A DNA stretch of 64,000 nt from contig CAYXAP010000015.1 of NCBI GenBank assembly GCA_964462035.1, positions 1-64,000 of the forward strand, given 5' to 3'. Positions within the stretch are counted from its first letter, which is position 1; every line of letters begins with the position of its first letter. The notes under the pieces are model-generated. The model searched no databases and had not been told where the DNA came from. It was given only the letters and a program-made list of their open reading frames with translations. This DNA comes from UBA1660 sp964462035 (GTDB lineage: Bacteria > Myxococcota_A > Polyangia > Polyangiales > Houyiibacteriaceae). The position numbers and the translations under genes were made by a program. Below, in pieces: positions 44,342 to 53,309 of this stretch.

Positions 44342-45261
44342 GCCGCATCTGGGCCATCGTCCTCAACACCTTCCGTGAGGCGGTCCGCGACCGGATCCTC
44401 CACGGCGTGCTCGGGCTCGCCTGCGCGGTCCTCTTCTTCAACCTCGCGCTCGGCGAGCTCGCCCTCGACCAGCAGCTGCGAGTCGTCGCCGACATCGGGC
44501 TCGCGGCGATCTCCTTCTTCTCGGTGGTGGTCGCGATCTTCTTGGGGTCGTCGCTCCTCTACAAGGAGATCGAGCGCAAGACGCTCTACGTGATCCTCCC
44601 CAAGCCCATCCGCCGCTGGGAGTTCCTGGTCGGGAAGTTCGGTGGCATCGTCCTGACGGCGGTCGTCTTCGTGCTCGTGATGGGTGGGATCCTCCTCGCG
44701 GTCCTCGGTGCCCAGCGAGGCGCCAGCCTCGCGCTCGTCGGCGGGCTGCTGCTCGCGTTCGGCATCGCTCTCGCGGTGCTCATCAAGAAGCTCTCCGACC
44801 CGACGGTCGCGACCATCGCTCTGGCGGCCGTCTTCGCGGGCACCATGCTGGCGATCGCGGGATCCGTCCACGTGGACGTGATGCTGGTCTGTCGCTCGTT
44901 GATCCTCGATCTCGGCGAGGTGGCCGTGCTCACGACCGTCGCGCTCTTCTTCTCGTCCTTCTCCACTCCCTTCCTGACCGGTGGCTTCACCTTCGGCGTC
45001 TGGTTGGTGGGTCGCAGCGCGCAGTCGATGGCGGAGATGCGCTCCGAGCTGCTCGGGGACGAGGTGAAGACGATGCTCCACGGTCTCGCTCGCGTGGTGC
45101 CCAACTTCGATCTCTTCGTGCCCGGGCACGCGACCCTGGCAGCCGCCGCCGACGGCGGTCCCTGGCTCTACGTCGGTCAGACGATGGGCTACGCGGCCCT
45201 CTATTGTGTCGTGCTCTTGGTCCTCGCCTCCGCGGTCTTCTCCCGGCGGGACTTCGTGTGA
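44338..45261 (+). CDS. ABC-2 type transporter permease
   Basis: A 307-residue permease of the ABC-2/NosY-like type, with about six helices and the N-terminal IWAIVLNTFREAVRDRILHG motif, followed by YKEIERKTLYVILPKPI, the coupling region typical of these permeases. No ATPase gene is in the cluster, so it must pair with one encoded elsewhere. GTG start overlaps the previous gene by 4 bp, and its own stop overlaps the next GTG. Confidence 0.85.
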   Translation: MSRIWAIVLNTFREAVRDRILHGVLGLACAVLFFNLALGELALDQQLRVVADIGLAAISFFSVVVAIFLGSSLLYKEIERKTLYVILPKPIRRWEFLVGKFGGIVLTAVVFVLVMGGILLAVLGAQRGASLALVGGLLLAFGIALAVLIKKLSDPTVATIALAAVFAGTMLAIAGSVHVDVMLVCRSLILDLGEVAVLTTVALFFSSFSTPFLTGGFTFGVWLVGRSAQSMAEMRSELLGDEVKTMLHGLARVVPNFDLFVPGHATLAAAADGGPWLYVGQTMGYAALYCVVLLVLASAVFSRRDFV

Positions 45262-45983
45262 TCGACGAGAGAGCCGACACCCTCGCCGCGCCGCCCGAAC
45301 CCACCCAGGAGAAGCGTCGCCCGGCCGGGAAGCGCCGGCCGGGAGCGCGCCGATTGCTCCGGGGGCTGGCCATCGCCGGCGCCCTGCTCATCGCGATCGC
45401 CGGACGGGTGGTCGTGGGCTCGGCGATGGAGCTCGACCGAGGCGACGAAGCGATGGCCGGCGGCGACCCCGAGGGGGCGCGCATGCACTGGCGTCGTGCC
45501 GCCGCGTGGTACGCGCCGGCCAACCCATACTGCGGTCGAGCGCTCGACCGACTCGAGGATCTGGCGACGGAGGCGACCGAGGCCGGCGCCATCGACGACG
45601 CGGTGCTGGCCTGGCGAGCGATGCGCAGTGCCATCGTCGGCGCCCGCGGCCTGACCACGCCCCACGCCGACCGGCTCGCGCACGCGAACGAGCGGATCGC
45701 GACGCTGATGCTCCAGCAGGAGCACGCGCCGATGGACTCCGACAAGAGCGACTCCGAGCTCCGCGAGGCCTACGCCGCGCAGCTGGCGCACCCGCCCGGG
45801 GCCAGCCCGCTCGGCGCGCTCCTCGCGCTCTTCGGCTTCGCGCTCTGGGTGGGCGCCGCGTTTCGCATGAGCCAGAAGGCCTTCGACGACGAGGACCGTT
45901 TCGACCGTCGGCTCGGCTCCATGCACCTCGGAGCGGTCCTGCTGGGCCTCGTGCTCTTTGCCACCGGTCTCTCGATCGCGTAG
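45258..45983 (+). CDS. Membrane protein with soluble middle domain
   Basis: A 241-residue protein: basic N-terminus (KRRPAGKRRPGARR), a helix at about 35-55, a soluble helical middle (TPR-like: DRGDEAMAGGDPEGARMHWRR), and two C-terminal helices at about 185-205 and 220-240. Third gene of the overlapping unit. It may be an accessory subunit of the permease. Unknown family. Confidence 0.65.
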   Translation: MIDERADTLAAPPEPTQEKRRPAGKRRPGARRLLRGLAIAGALLIAIAGRVVVGSAMELDRGDEAMAGGDPEGARMHWRRAAAWYAPANPYCGRALDRLEDLATEATEAGAIDDAVLAWRAMRSAIVGARGLTTPHADRLAHANERIATLMLQQEHAPMDSDKSDSELREAYAAQLAHPPGASPLGALLALFGFALWVGAAFRMSQKAFDDEDRFDRRLGSMHLGAVLLGLVLFATGLSIA

Positions 45984-46001
45984 CCCGCGCTCGGCGAACG
46001 G

Positions 46002-46763
46002 TCAGCCGCGCTTCTTGGCGAGCTGGCGCGCCATGTACTTCTGCGCCGCTCGTTGGGTCTCCGGGTCTGCGAGCGCGGTGACCAGCGCGTCCGCGTCCGT
46101 GCTCGCGTCGAAGCGACCCGCGCGGATGGCCATCAGCTGTCGCTTCGTGGTGCGAAGCGCTCCGCGCGGCCGAACCGCGATCACGTCGACGAGCGCTGCG
46201 AGCGCGTCGTCCATGGCGCCCTCGACCACGCGCGTGACCAGGCCCAGCCTCGCCGCTTCGGGGGCGTCGATGCGGCGACCGGTGAGGATCAGGTCGATGG
46301 CCGCGGTCTCGCCGAGCAGCTGCACCAGCCGCTCCGTCGCTCCCCAGGTCAGCGGAATCCCGATCTCGAGCTCCGGAACGCAAAATACGGCTCCCGCCGT
46401 GCACTCGCGCACGTCGCAGGCAGCGGCGAGCACGACCCCACCGCCGACGCAATGACCCTCGATCGCGGCGATCGTGATCTGCGGCAGCTCGGCCAGCGCC
46501 TGCGCCGCGCGGCGGCCCAGGTCACACGTCTCCTCGGCCTTGCCGCCGAGCTCCGCCATGAAGGTCGGCAGGTTGGCCCCGGCCGAGAACGTTCCCCCCG
46601 CGCCGCGGAGGACCACCACTCGCACCTCGTCTTCGTTCCCGAGCGCCTCGCACGCGGCGATCACACTGCGCAGCACCTCCGGTGAGAGCGCGTTGCGCAT
46701 CTCGGGCCCGTTCAGGATCAGCCGCGCGACGGTCCCGTCCCGCTCCACGTCGAGCTTCGTCAT
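46002..46763 (-). CDS. Enoyl-CoA hydratase/isomerase family protein
   Basis: A 253-residue crotonase-fold protein: FSAGANL oxyanion-hole motif near residue 58, then IAAIEGHCVGGGVVLAAACDVR near 100, with PELEIGIPLTWGAT following. It hydrates or isomerises acyl-CoA, as in fatty-acid or aromatic catabolism. The Glu pair of classical hydratases is partly altered (GIPLTWGAT), so the exact reaction is uncertain. Start ATG at 46763, with a longer open frame to 47075 rejected. Confidence 0.9.
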   Translation of the reverse strand: MTKLDVERDGTVARLILNGPEMRNALSPEVLRSVIAACEALGNEDEVRVVVLRGAGGTFSAGANLPTFMAELGGKAEETCDLGRRAAQALAELPQITIAAIEGHCVGGGVVLAAACDVRECTAGAVFCVPELEIGIPLTWGATERLVQLLGETAAIDLILTGRRIDAPEAARLGLVTRVVEGAMDDALAALVDVIAVRPRGALRTTKRQLMAIRAGRFDASTDADALVTALADPETQRAAQKYMARQLAKKRG

Positions 46764-46911
46764 GGGACCGGAGGGTACCGGCGGTGGGACGTCGATTCGA
46801 GCCTCGAGGGCGGGCTTGCCGGGCAGGGGCCGGTGCATCAGCCACCCCCGGGGCGACCCCGCGGGCCGCTCGCTTCTGCCGACCGAGTGAGAGTGTAGTA
46901 CACCGGGGGCG

Positions 46912-48051
46912 ATGGACGACGAGACCTTCGCGAAGGTCGCGGCGCTCGAGGCGGAGAACGCCGAGCTCCGTGAGCGGCTGAGCCGGCTCGAGGCCAAGGC
47001 CGAACGCAGCAAGTCCGCGCGCCGGGGCTTCTTCTCCGGGCTGCGGTTGCTGCTGCCGATCTTCGACCGATACAAGGTCGTTCGGTCGTTCGGGAAGATG
47101 GTGGAGACCCTCGGCCGTTTCAGCGGCGAGCGCGCTCAGTGGCCCGATCGCGAGGAGATCCTCGACGACGGGCGGACGTTCGCCGAGTCGGTCGTCCGCT
47201 TCATGGTGCGCCGCCGGCTCTTCATGTTGATCTTCACCATTCTCGCGCTCGCGATCCCCGGCATGCAGGTCTATCTGGCGTTCCAGCAGAACCGGATCGT
47301 CGAGAAGCAGAACGAGATGTTCGAGATCCAGGTCTATGACGTGGTGGCCAGCTCGCTCACGGAGGGCGACCGCAACGCGCGGGTGATGACCGGCGCGCTC
47401 CTGGCACGCACCGAGCCCGGCTTCCTGGAGGGCGTGGTCCGCGAGACCTTCGACCCCTCGCTCTCGGAGGTCTACCGGCCCGAGGGCGTCGACGCGCTCC
47501 AGCGCCGTCTCGAGGACGCGGCCCACCGCGGCTATCTGGTGCGCGCGCTCGACCGGGCGATGGCCGTGCGCGCTCCCACGACCGACGCGGAGACGCTCCA
47601 CGATCAGCTCGACGAGCCGTCGGCGATGATCCTCGCGGACGCTGCGTCTCGCGTGCCGGCGGTGCTCCGCCTCGGCCGGCCGGGCGCCAACATCGACGGC
47701 GAGCTGGCCGAGCAGGTCGACAACTATCTGGTCCACGTGGGCTCCTTTCTCGCGACCGACGCCCGCGTGAGCCGGGAGGCGGATGAGCAGGAGGCCTTCT
47801 GGGCGCGCGCGCGCCCGCTCTTCGAGCGACTGGCGCAGGTGCGCCTGGAGCCCGACAATGCGTTCGCGTTGGCCTACCGAACCATGCTCGAGGACTTCTT
47901 CATCGATCTGGCGCTCGAGCCGGCGATCGGCGCGATCGCCCGTCTCGGCGAGCGCTCGCCCGAGCAGACGCTCCAGCAGGGGCTCGCCGAGGCCCGCGCG
48001 AACCTGAGCGGCGTGGACTTCGCTCGCATCACCGCGACGGTGGCGCAGTGA
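46912..48051 (+). CDS. Membrane-anchored coiled-coil protein
   Basis: A 379-residue protein with an N-terminal leucine-zipper-like coiled coil (VAALEAENAELRERLSRLEA), a basic stretch, one membrane helix near 105-122 (LFMLIFTILALAIPGMQVYL) and a helical C-terminal domain of about 240 residues, mostly acidic. No family recognised. It overlaps the next lipoprotein gene by 4 bp and so is likely a partner of it. Confidence 0.7.
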   Translation: MDDETFAKVAALEAENAELRERLSRLEAKAERSKSARRGFFSGLRLLLPIFDRYKVVRSFGKMVETLGRFSGERAQWPDREEILDDGRTFAESVVRFMVRRRLFMLIFTILALAIPGMQVYLAFQQNRIVEKQNEMFEIQVYDVVASSLTEGDRNARVMTGALLARTEPGFLEGVVRETFDPSLSEVYRPEGVDALQRRLEDAAHRGYLVRALDRAMAVRAPTTDAETLHDQLDEPSAMILADAASRVPAVLRLGRPGANIDGELAEQVDNYLVHVGSFLATDARVSREADEQEAFWARARPLFERLAQVRLEPDNAFALAYRTMLEDFFIDLALEPAIGAIARLGERSPEQTLQQGLAEARANLSGVDFARITATVAQ

Positions 48052-49388
48052 GCCGAGGTCTCGCCCTCCTCCTCGTCATCGTCGCGTGTGCCGACCCCGA
48101 GCCGGCGGACCCCACGCCGCCGACGACCGGTGGCGAGACGACGGTCGATGACACGTCGACATCGGTCACCGCGACCGACGCGCCACCAGCGCTCGTCGCC
48201 GAAGCGAGCGGTGAGACCGAGGAACGGGCCGTCGCCGCGGCGAGGCTCTCGCTGCGCGAGCAGGTGCTCGGCCCGTGGGGCCGAGCGGCCCCCGTGACGC
48301 TCGTCGATACCGCGGTCATCACCACGGAGCCCTCGGACTCGGGGTTCACCGCCCGCGTCGCGCTCGACGATGGTCAGCTCCGCGCGCTCGTGGACTCGCT
48401 CCCAGAGCGGCTCCCCCGCCGGACCTTCGGCGGCGCGTTCGCCGACCGGGTCGCTCCGCTGCAGGAGTCGGCCATCGCCAACTTCGTCTGCGAGCGGCGG
48501 CGCGCGCTCCTCGCGGACGAGAGCTGCGAGGTCGTCGACGTCGAGGACCAGCTTCGGGTCGCCGCCGAGGCGCTCCGCCCGCTGACGCTCGAGCCCTTCT
48601 GGGCCGGAGGCGTTCCGGTGGACGACGAGGGGCGGCCGCTTCGCAAGCCGGCCGTCCAGCTCATGCTCGGCCCCGACCCGGCGGGTCAGCTGACCGGCTT
48701 GCCCTTCCTCGTGACGCCCGTGGGGGAGGGCGAGCCCGTTCGGGTCAGCGTGGACCCGGTCGGCGTCGCGCTCGTCAACGCCTCGCCCGGCGAGGGACTC
48801 GTCGCGACGCTCGATCGCGCGTCGTTGGTCCCGCCGCTCGACTCGCTCTTCCCCGAGCTGCGGACCGCGCTGCGGCCCCGCCGGGTCAGCCTCCGGCAGT
48901 GGGCGCTGGTGACCGGCGAGCGAACGGAGGAAGCGTTCTCCGAAGCGCTCGCTCGCTCGCTCCGCGAACGGGGCGCAGGCGCTCGTCGGTCCCTCGAGGC
49001 CGACCGCGGTCGCGCGTTGAAGGCGGCGCGGGGCTCTCGCCGTGTCGCTACCCTGCGAGCGCTCGCCAACGAGCACCGGGGCGAGCTCGACGTGGTCTTG
49101 GTCGCGCGGGTCGAGAGCCACTTCGCGAGCCGAATGGGCTCGCGCCGTACCTGGTACGAAGCGCGGGCCGAGGTGGACGTCTACCTCGCGTGGACCGGCG
49201 AGTCGCTCGGTTCGTTCGAGGCCCAGGGCAACGAGAGCGGCATCGGCGACGAGCGCGCGGAGGCGGCCGCGCGAGCCAAGGTCGCCGAAGACATCGCTGG
49301 CCAGCTCGCCGCGTCGCCGGCCCTCGGCGTCGCCCGCGGCGCCACCGCCGCAGCCGCGCTCCGCGAAGAAATCATCGCCGCCCTTTGA
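48048..49388 (+). CDS. Lipoprotein of unknown function
   Basis: A 446-residue lipoprotein (GTG start, leader ending IVAC) with a Thr/Pro linker and two repeated mixed domains: LVAEASGETEERAVAAARLSLR near residue 48 and again a similar Ala/Arg helix near 285-330 and 415-440 (DERAEAAARAKVAEDIAGQL). This recalls the LPP20/FlgT-type domains that bind polymers or act as assembly factors. GTGA overlap with the coiled-coil membrane gene suggests a complex across the inner membrane. Confidence 0.65.
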   Translation: MSRGLALLLVIVACADPEPADPTPPTTGGETTVDDTSTSVTATDAPPALVAEASGETEERAVAAARLSLREQVLGPWGRAAPVTLVDTAVITTEPSDSGFTARVALDDGQLRALVDSLPERLPRRTFGGAFADRVAPLQESAIANFVCERRRALLADESCEVVDVEDQLRVAAEALRPLTLEPFWAGGVPVDDEGRPLRKPAVQLMLGPDPAGQLTGLPFLVTPVGEGEPVRVSVDPVGVALVNASPGEGLVATLDRASLVPPLDSLFPELRTALRPRRVSLRQWALVTGERTEEAFSEALARSLRERGAGARRSLEADRGRALKAARGSRRVATLRALANEHRGELDVVLVARVESHFASRMGSRRTWYEARAEVDVYLAWTGESLGSFEAQGNESGIGDERAEAAARAKVAEDIAGQLAASPALGVARGATAAAALREEIIAAL

Positions 49389-49447
49389 CCCGATTCGGGA
49401 ACGGCTCGCCTCTGGCTAGTCGAATCCCGCAATCGATCGAAGGTCCG

Positions 49448-50827
49448 ATGACCCGCTTCTCTCCCCTCGCCCTCCTCCTCTTCGCGTGCACCGGCACCAT
49501 GACCGGTGACTCCACCGACGCCACCGATTCGCCGAGCGACTCCCCTGCGTTCGATGGCGGCCCGTTCACCCCGGACTCCGACGGCGGCTCACCCACGCCG
49601 GATCGCGATGGGGGCGGACCCACGACCGATGGGTCCACCCCCGGGCCGGCGCTCTGCGACCCGGCCTGTGGCGAAGGAGAGGTCTGCGTCGACGGCACGT
49701 GCGACGCGACGATCACCGGCGTCGCCGCCATCGACGGCGTGCTCCTCGGCGACCCGAGCCGCTACGACGAGGAGGTCCTCATCTCCCAGGACCCGGACCT
49801 GAGCTGGCGTCCCTCGCGGCTCTACAAGTGGCGCGACTTCGCGCGCGGCGTGGCGATGATGCACCGGGTCGGCGTCGGCGAGCACCGGCTCTGGCTCGGC
49901 GATCCGGACGCCAGCGACGAGGTCCGCACCCAGCAGGCGCTCGTGAACCTCGCCGCCTTCCTCGCGCAGAGCATGAAGGAGACCATCCGCTACGACGCCT
50001 GCGACGAGAACAACTGGGATTCCACCAACGGCTACCAGATCTCGAACTCCTGCGGGCAGCTCGGCCAGGACTACGGCAACTACGACTGCGAGATGGCCTG
50101 TCCGCGCGACCCGACCATGCGGGCCACGGCGGTCACTCACGCGACCTGGTACGGCGCCCCCGGGCCGATGTTCTGCGCGCCCGATTCGGAGCTGCAGGCG
50201 GCAGGCCTCCTCACCGCCGATGGCCGCACCGGCCGCTGGAACCACGGTCACGACTGCTACCCCTATCCGGCCACGGAGGCCGACTTCACGCCCAGCGGCC
50301 CCGCCTGGTCGCGCCCCGAGTGCGAGGTCTACGAGGGTCAGCGGGCCGGCGCTTGGGTCTGGGACGGCTCCGGCGAGTCCGTCGAGGGTTGTTGCTGGTG
50401 GGGGCGCGGCGTCATCCAGACCACCGGCCGCTGCAACTTCGGTGTGCTCAACCACTTCCTCGGTCGCACCCACCTGAACCCCGCGGAGCACGCGCCCCCG
50501 GCCACCGTGCTCTACCCGGACATCGACTTCTGCCAGGACCCCGAGTCGATCTGTGCGAGCACCGACCACCCGGAGTTGAAATGGGTCGCGGGCCTCTTCT
50601 ACTGGATGAGCACCGTCCAGACCTACGACGAGGACGGCTGGGCCTACCTCGACCAGCTGCGCTCCTTCGTGGCCGGCGGCCTCGGCGGCAACGCCTTCAT
50701 CGACGCCGTCAGCGGCATCGTGAACCGTGGCTGCCACGACGCGCCCTGCGCCACCGGCCCCGTAGACGGAGTCGACGACCGGCGCGAGAACTTCGACACC
50801 GTCCTCCGCGTGATGGGTCTCCGATGA
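49448..50827 (+). CDS. GH19 chitinase-like lipoprotein
   Basis: A 459-residue lipoprotein (LLLFAC lipobox, DGG/PDSDGG linker to about 65, then CDPACGEGEVCVDGTCD) and a family-19 glycoside-hydrolase-like domain. The diagnostic WWGRGVIQTTGRCNFG at about residue 317 matches the GH19 GRGPIQLTG-x-x-NY core, and FLAQSMKETIRYD offers the catalytic Glu. GH19 enzymes cleave chitin or, in some bacteria and phages, peptidoglycan. Likely a surface enzyme against prey or debris; activity untested. Confidence 0.85.
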   Translation: MTRFSPLALLLFACTGTMTGDSTDATDSPSDSPAFDGGPFTPDSDGGSPTPDRDGGGPTTDGSTPGPALCDPACGEGEVCVDGTCDATITGVAAIDGVLLGDPSRYDEEVLISQDPDLSWRPSRLYKWRDFARGVAMMHRVGVGEHRLWLGDPDASDEVRTQQALVNLAAFLAQSMKETIRYDACDENNWDSTNGYQISNSCGQLGQDYGNYDCEMACPRDPTMRATAVTHATWYGAPGPMFCAPDSELQAAGLLTADGRTGRWNHGHDCYPYPATEADFTPSGPAWSRPECEVYEGQRAGAWVWDGSGESVEGCCWWGRGVIQTTGRCNFGVLNHFLGRTHLNPAEHAPPATVLYPDIDFCQDPESICASTDHPELKWVAGLFYWMSTVQTYDEDGWAYLDQLRSFVAGGLGGNAFIDAVSGIVNRGCHDAPCATGPVDGVDDRRENFDTVLRVMGLR

Positions 50828-50844
50828 GGTGCTAGGTCTGGCGC

Positions 50845-51366
50845 ATGCGCTGGATCGCTCCTGCTATCGTCATCGCCCTCGCTTCGCTCGCCTTCGCCCA
50901 GGACATCGAGGTCCCGGCCAACAACCGCCCGGATCTGACGGAGGCGCCCCGCCGCCCGGGGCCGGGCAACGTCGACGAGAAGGCCCGCACGCTCTTCGAA
51001 GCCATCAAGGCCGACGACGTCGAGGCCGGCAAGGGCTTCTTCATGAGCCGCGAGGTGTTCCGCGCCATCAAGGGCGTGGCCGACCCGGATCGCTTCTACG
51101 ATCGCATGCTGGCTCTCTGGGAGCGCGACATCCACGCGCTTCATGCGCAGATCCCCGCCGAGGCCGAGTACGTGCGCTTCGAGTTCTCGCGCCGCCGGGG
51201 CTGGGTCGCCGTACGCCAGGAGTCGAACCGGCTTCCGTACTGGGCGCAGCGCCACAACCACATCGTCTACCGCGTCGGCGACGAAGAGCGCCGCTTCGAG
51301 GTCCGGACCATGAACGCCTGGGGCGACGAGTGGTTCATCACCCACCTCAGCGAGTTCCGGAACTGA
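50845..51366 (+). CDS. Small exported protein
   Basis: A 173-residue protein with a signal peptide (about 1-18, ending ASLAFA) and a soluble domain with aromatic-rich strands (VRFEFSRRRGWVAVRQES, HNHIVYRVGDEERRFEVR). It starts 17 bp after the chitinase-like gene, so it may be co-transcribed. No family recognised. Confidence 0.65.
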   Translation: MRWIAPAIVIALASLAFAQDIEVPANNRPDLTEAPRRPGPGNVDEKARTLFEAIKADDVEAGKGFFMSREVFRAIKGVADPDRFYDRMLALWERDIHALHAQIPAEAEYVRFEFSRRRGWVAVRQESNRLPYWAQRHNHIVYRVGDEERRFEVRTMNAWGDEWFITHLSEFRN

Positions 51367-51373
51367 GCCGGAG

Positions 51374-52285
51374 TCAGAGCGCGGTGGCCTGGCTGCGGAA
51401 GTCCGCCGGGGCGCGCGCGAAGAGCTGCTGGCGCTCGGCCGAGTACCCGAAGATCGCGTGGGGCAGCCGCTCCTGGAGCGCCATGAGCAGCGGGCCCGGG
51501 TCGAGCTGCGCGAGGTTGAACTCGAGCTGGGTGCCGTCCTCGAGGTGCACGTAGATGTGGTAGTTGGGCACGCCGTTCACCTCCTGGGTGAACTGGTAGA
51601 TCCAGCAGATGCGCTGCGGCTGCTCGAGGATGGCGCGCATGATCGGCGCGCGCTTCGGGTCCCGGAGCGTCCACGCGCGGGAGAACATGAAGAGGCCGGC
51701 GAGGATGGCGATGGCGCCGAGGGCGACCAGGAAGATCAGCCCGCCGGTGCCGGCGCTGTCGTCGAAGAAGGGCACCACCACGATGCCGAGCCCCATCAGG
51801 ACCATGAGGGTTCCGGCGATGATCTGGGTGTTGCGCGTCTTCTTCACCATGAAGGTGATCAGCCGAATCGGGTCGGACTGTGCCTCTTGGATCGCCTTCC
51901 GCTCGAGCATCGGACCGACGAACGCCCAGGCGGCGATGAGCAGACCGAGGAACACGCCGAAGAGCAGGAGCGGGCTGGGCCGCGAGAGGCTGACTTCGAG
52001 CTGGCCCTTCTTGATGGTCACGGGGTTGCCCGGTTGGAGCGTCGCGAGCGCCGAGTCCGGCGCGTCATCGTCGGTGTAGGGACCGACCCAGCCGTCGCCA
52101 TCCTCGTCCCAGGGTGAGCCCGGGTCGTGGATCTCGAAGCGAATGGCGTCTTCGGTGACCTCGATGACTCGCCCTGGCTTCCCCTCCGACTCGATGGCGT
52201 CGTCGTACTCGCTGGTCATGGCGAGATAGGCGATCAAACAGGCAGCGCTGATCAGGACGCCGATGAGTGACTTCAGGAAGGTCAT
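51374..52285 (-). CDS. Membrane protein of unknown function
   Basis: A 303-residue protein with an N-terminal helix (TFLKSLIGVLISAACLIAYL), an acidic extracytoplasmic loop to about 110, and three more helices near 110-130, 155-175 and 185-205, then a soluble C-terminal domain (about 215-303). The pattern is loosely like DUF3592-type proteins. The ATG at 52285 gives the leader helix at the N-terminus. It is divergent from the GST gene. Confidence 0.65.
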   Translation of the reverse strand: MTFLKSLIGVLISAACLIAYLAMTSEYDDAIESEGKPGRVIEVTEDAIRFEIHDPGSPWDEDGDGWVGPYTDDDAPDSALATLQPGNPVTIKKGQLEVSLSRPSPLLLFGVFLGLLIAAWAFVGPMLERKAIQEAQSDPIRLITFMVKKTRNTQIIAGTLMVLMGLGIVVVPFFDDSAGTGGLIFLVALGAIAILAGLFMFSRAWTLRDPKRAPIMRAILEQPQRICWIYQFTQEVNGVPNYHIYVHLEDGTQLEFNLAQLDPGPLLMALQERLPHAIFGYSAERQQLFARAPADFRSQATAL

Positions 52286-52364
52286 CGAGATCGAAGATAC
52301 GACGACCGAGTGGTCATCCTTCCTCGCTTTGGAGGTACGCTCCCGCTCCCGAGAGGAGCGTCGA

Positions 52365-53030
52365 ATGAGCACCCCCGTTCTCTACGTCGGTAACAAGAAC
52401 TACTCGTCCTGGTCCCTGCGTCCCTGGCTCGCCCTCGCGTGGGCGGGGGTCGACTTCGACACCGAGGTCATCCCGCTGGGCGGCGACCACTACGGCAAGG
52501 CGAACAACCCGGCCATCCTCGCCGTCAGCGCGACCGGCCGAGTCCCGGCGCTCCACTTGCCGAGCGGTCGGGTGGTCCTCGAGTCGCTCGCGATCGCCGA
52601 GTGGGCGGCCGAGAGCGCCAAGGAGCCCGGCATCCTCCCGAAGGACCGCGAGGCTCGCGCCCACTGCCGCGCGGTCAGCGCCGAGATGCACGCGGGCTTC
52701 CCCGCGGTCCGTGACGAGCTGCCGATGAACATCCGTCGACGCACCGAGCCGCGCGATTGGAGTGACCTCGCCCGCCACGAGATCGATCGCCTGATGACCC
52801 TCTGGGAAGAGCTGCTCACCGAGTATGGCGGTCCCTTCCTCTTCGGCCATCGGACGATCGCCGACGCGATGTACGCGCCGGTCTGCACTCGCTTTCGGAC
52901 CTATGGCGTGGACCTGCCGGCGGGCGCGCGCGCCTACTGTGACGCGGTCTTCGCCGACGCGGACTTCCAGCGCTGGGAGGCCGACGCGGTCGCCGAGTCG
53001 TGGGTCATCGAGGGGACCGACGCCGTCTGA
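52365..53030 (+). CDS. Glutathione S-transferase
   Basis: A 221-residue GST with an N-terminal thioredoxin-like domain (LYVGNKNYSSWSLRPWLAL; the Tyr/Ser pair NYSSWS holds the activating Ser) and a helical C-terminal domain. GRVPALHL gives the cis-Pro. It conjugates glutathione to electrophiles or acts as a peroxidase. The gene has a good GAGAGGAG ribosome site before ATG 52365. Confidence 0.9.
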   Translation: MSTPVLYVGNKNYSSWSLRPWLALAWAGVDFDTEVIPLGGDHYGKANNPAILAVSATGRVPALHLPSGRVVLESLAIAEWAAESAKEPGILPKDREARAHCRAVSAEMHAGFPAVRDELPMNIRRRTEPRDWSDLARHEIDRLMTLWEELLTEYGGPFLFGHRTIADAMYAPVCTRFRTYGVDLPAGARAYCDAVFADADFQRWEADAVAESWVIEGTDAV

Positions 53031-53099
53031 CGCTTGACGGGTCGCGCGCGATGCTTACTCACCCCCGAGGCGAATGCCGGCGGGACTACATTCACCCCG

Positions 53100-53129
53100 A
53101 AGACCCCGGTTCGAATCCGGGTCGCTCCG
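53100..53129 (+). tRNA. tRNA-Glu-like 3' half
   Basis: T-arm CCCGG-TTCGAAT-CCGGG (53105-53121) followed by a 7-base acceptor strand TCGCTCC and discriminator G. Upstream there is no D-arm or normal 5' half, only a poor anticodon-like stretch. Taken with the next fragment the pairings of a tRNA-Glu are complete in the acceptor stem. Whether it is functional is doubtful. Confidence 0.5.
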
Positions 53130-53130
53130 C

Positions 53131-53160
53131 GGAGCGGTCGTCTAGCGGTCAGGACATTGG
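53131..53160 (+). tRNA. tRNA-Glu-like 5' half
   Basis: GGAGCGG acceptor strand, TC, D-arm GTCT-AGCGGTCA-GGAC and the start of an anticodon stem TTGG. The GTCTAGCGGTCAGGAC D-arm is the hallmark of tRNA-Glu. The normal anticodon, variable and T regions do not follow. It begins one base after the 3' half, in reversed order to a normal tRNA. Confidence 0.5.
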
Positions 53161-53309
53161 TCGACCGTCTCGCCAACCCCTCGTCGCCTCCTCTTCGAAG
53201 ACGGTTCACGCAGTGAGCCAGTGCAGCCTCCGTCCGTGACTCCGTGAGCCGCGCGCGCTACCTGCCCCTCGTCGTGAGCGATGGGTGTGCGCCCGCGATC
53301 GAGGTCGTC

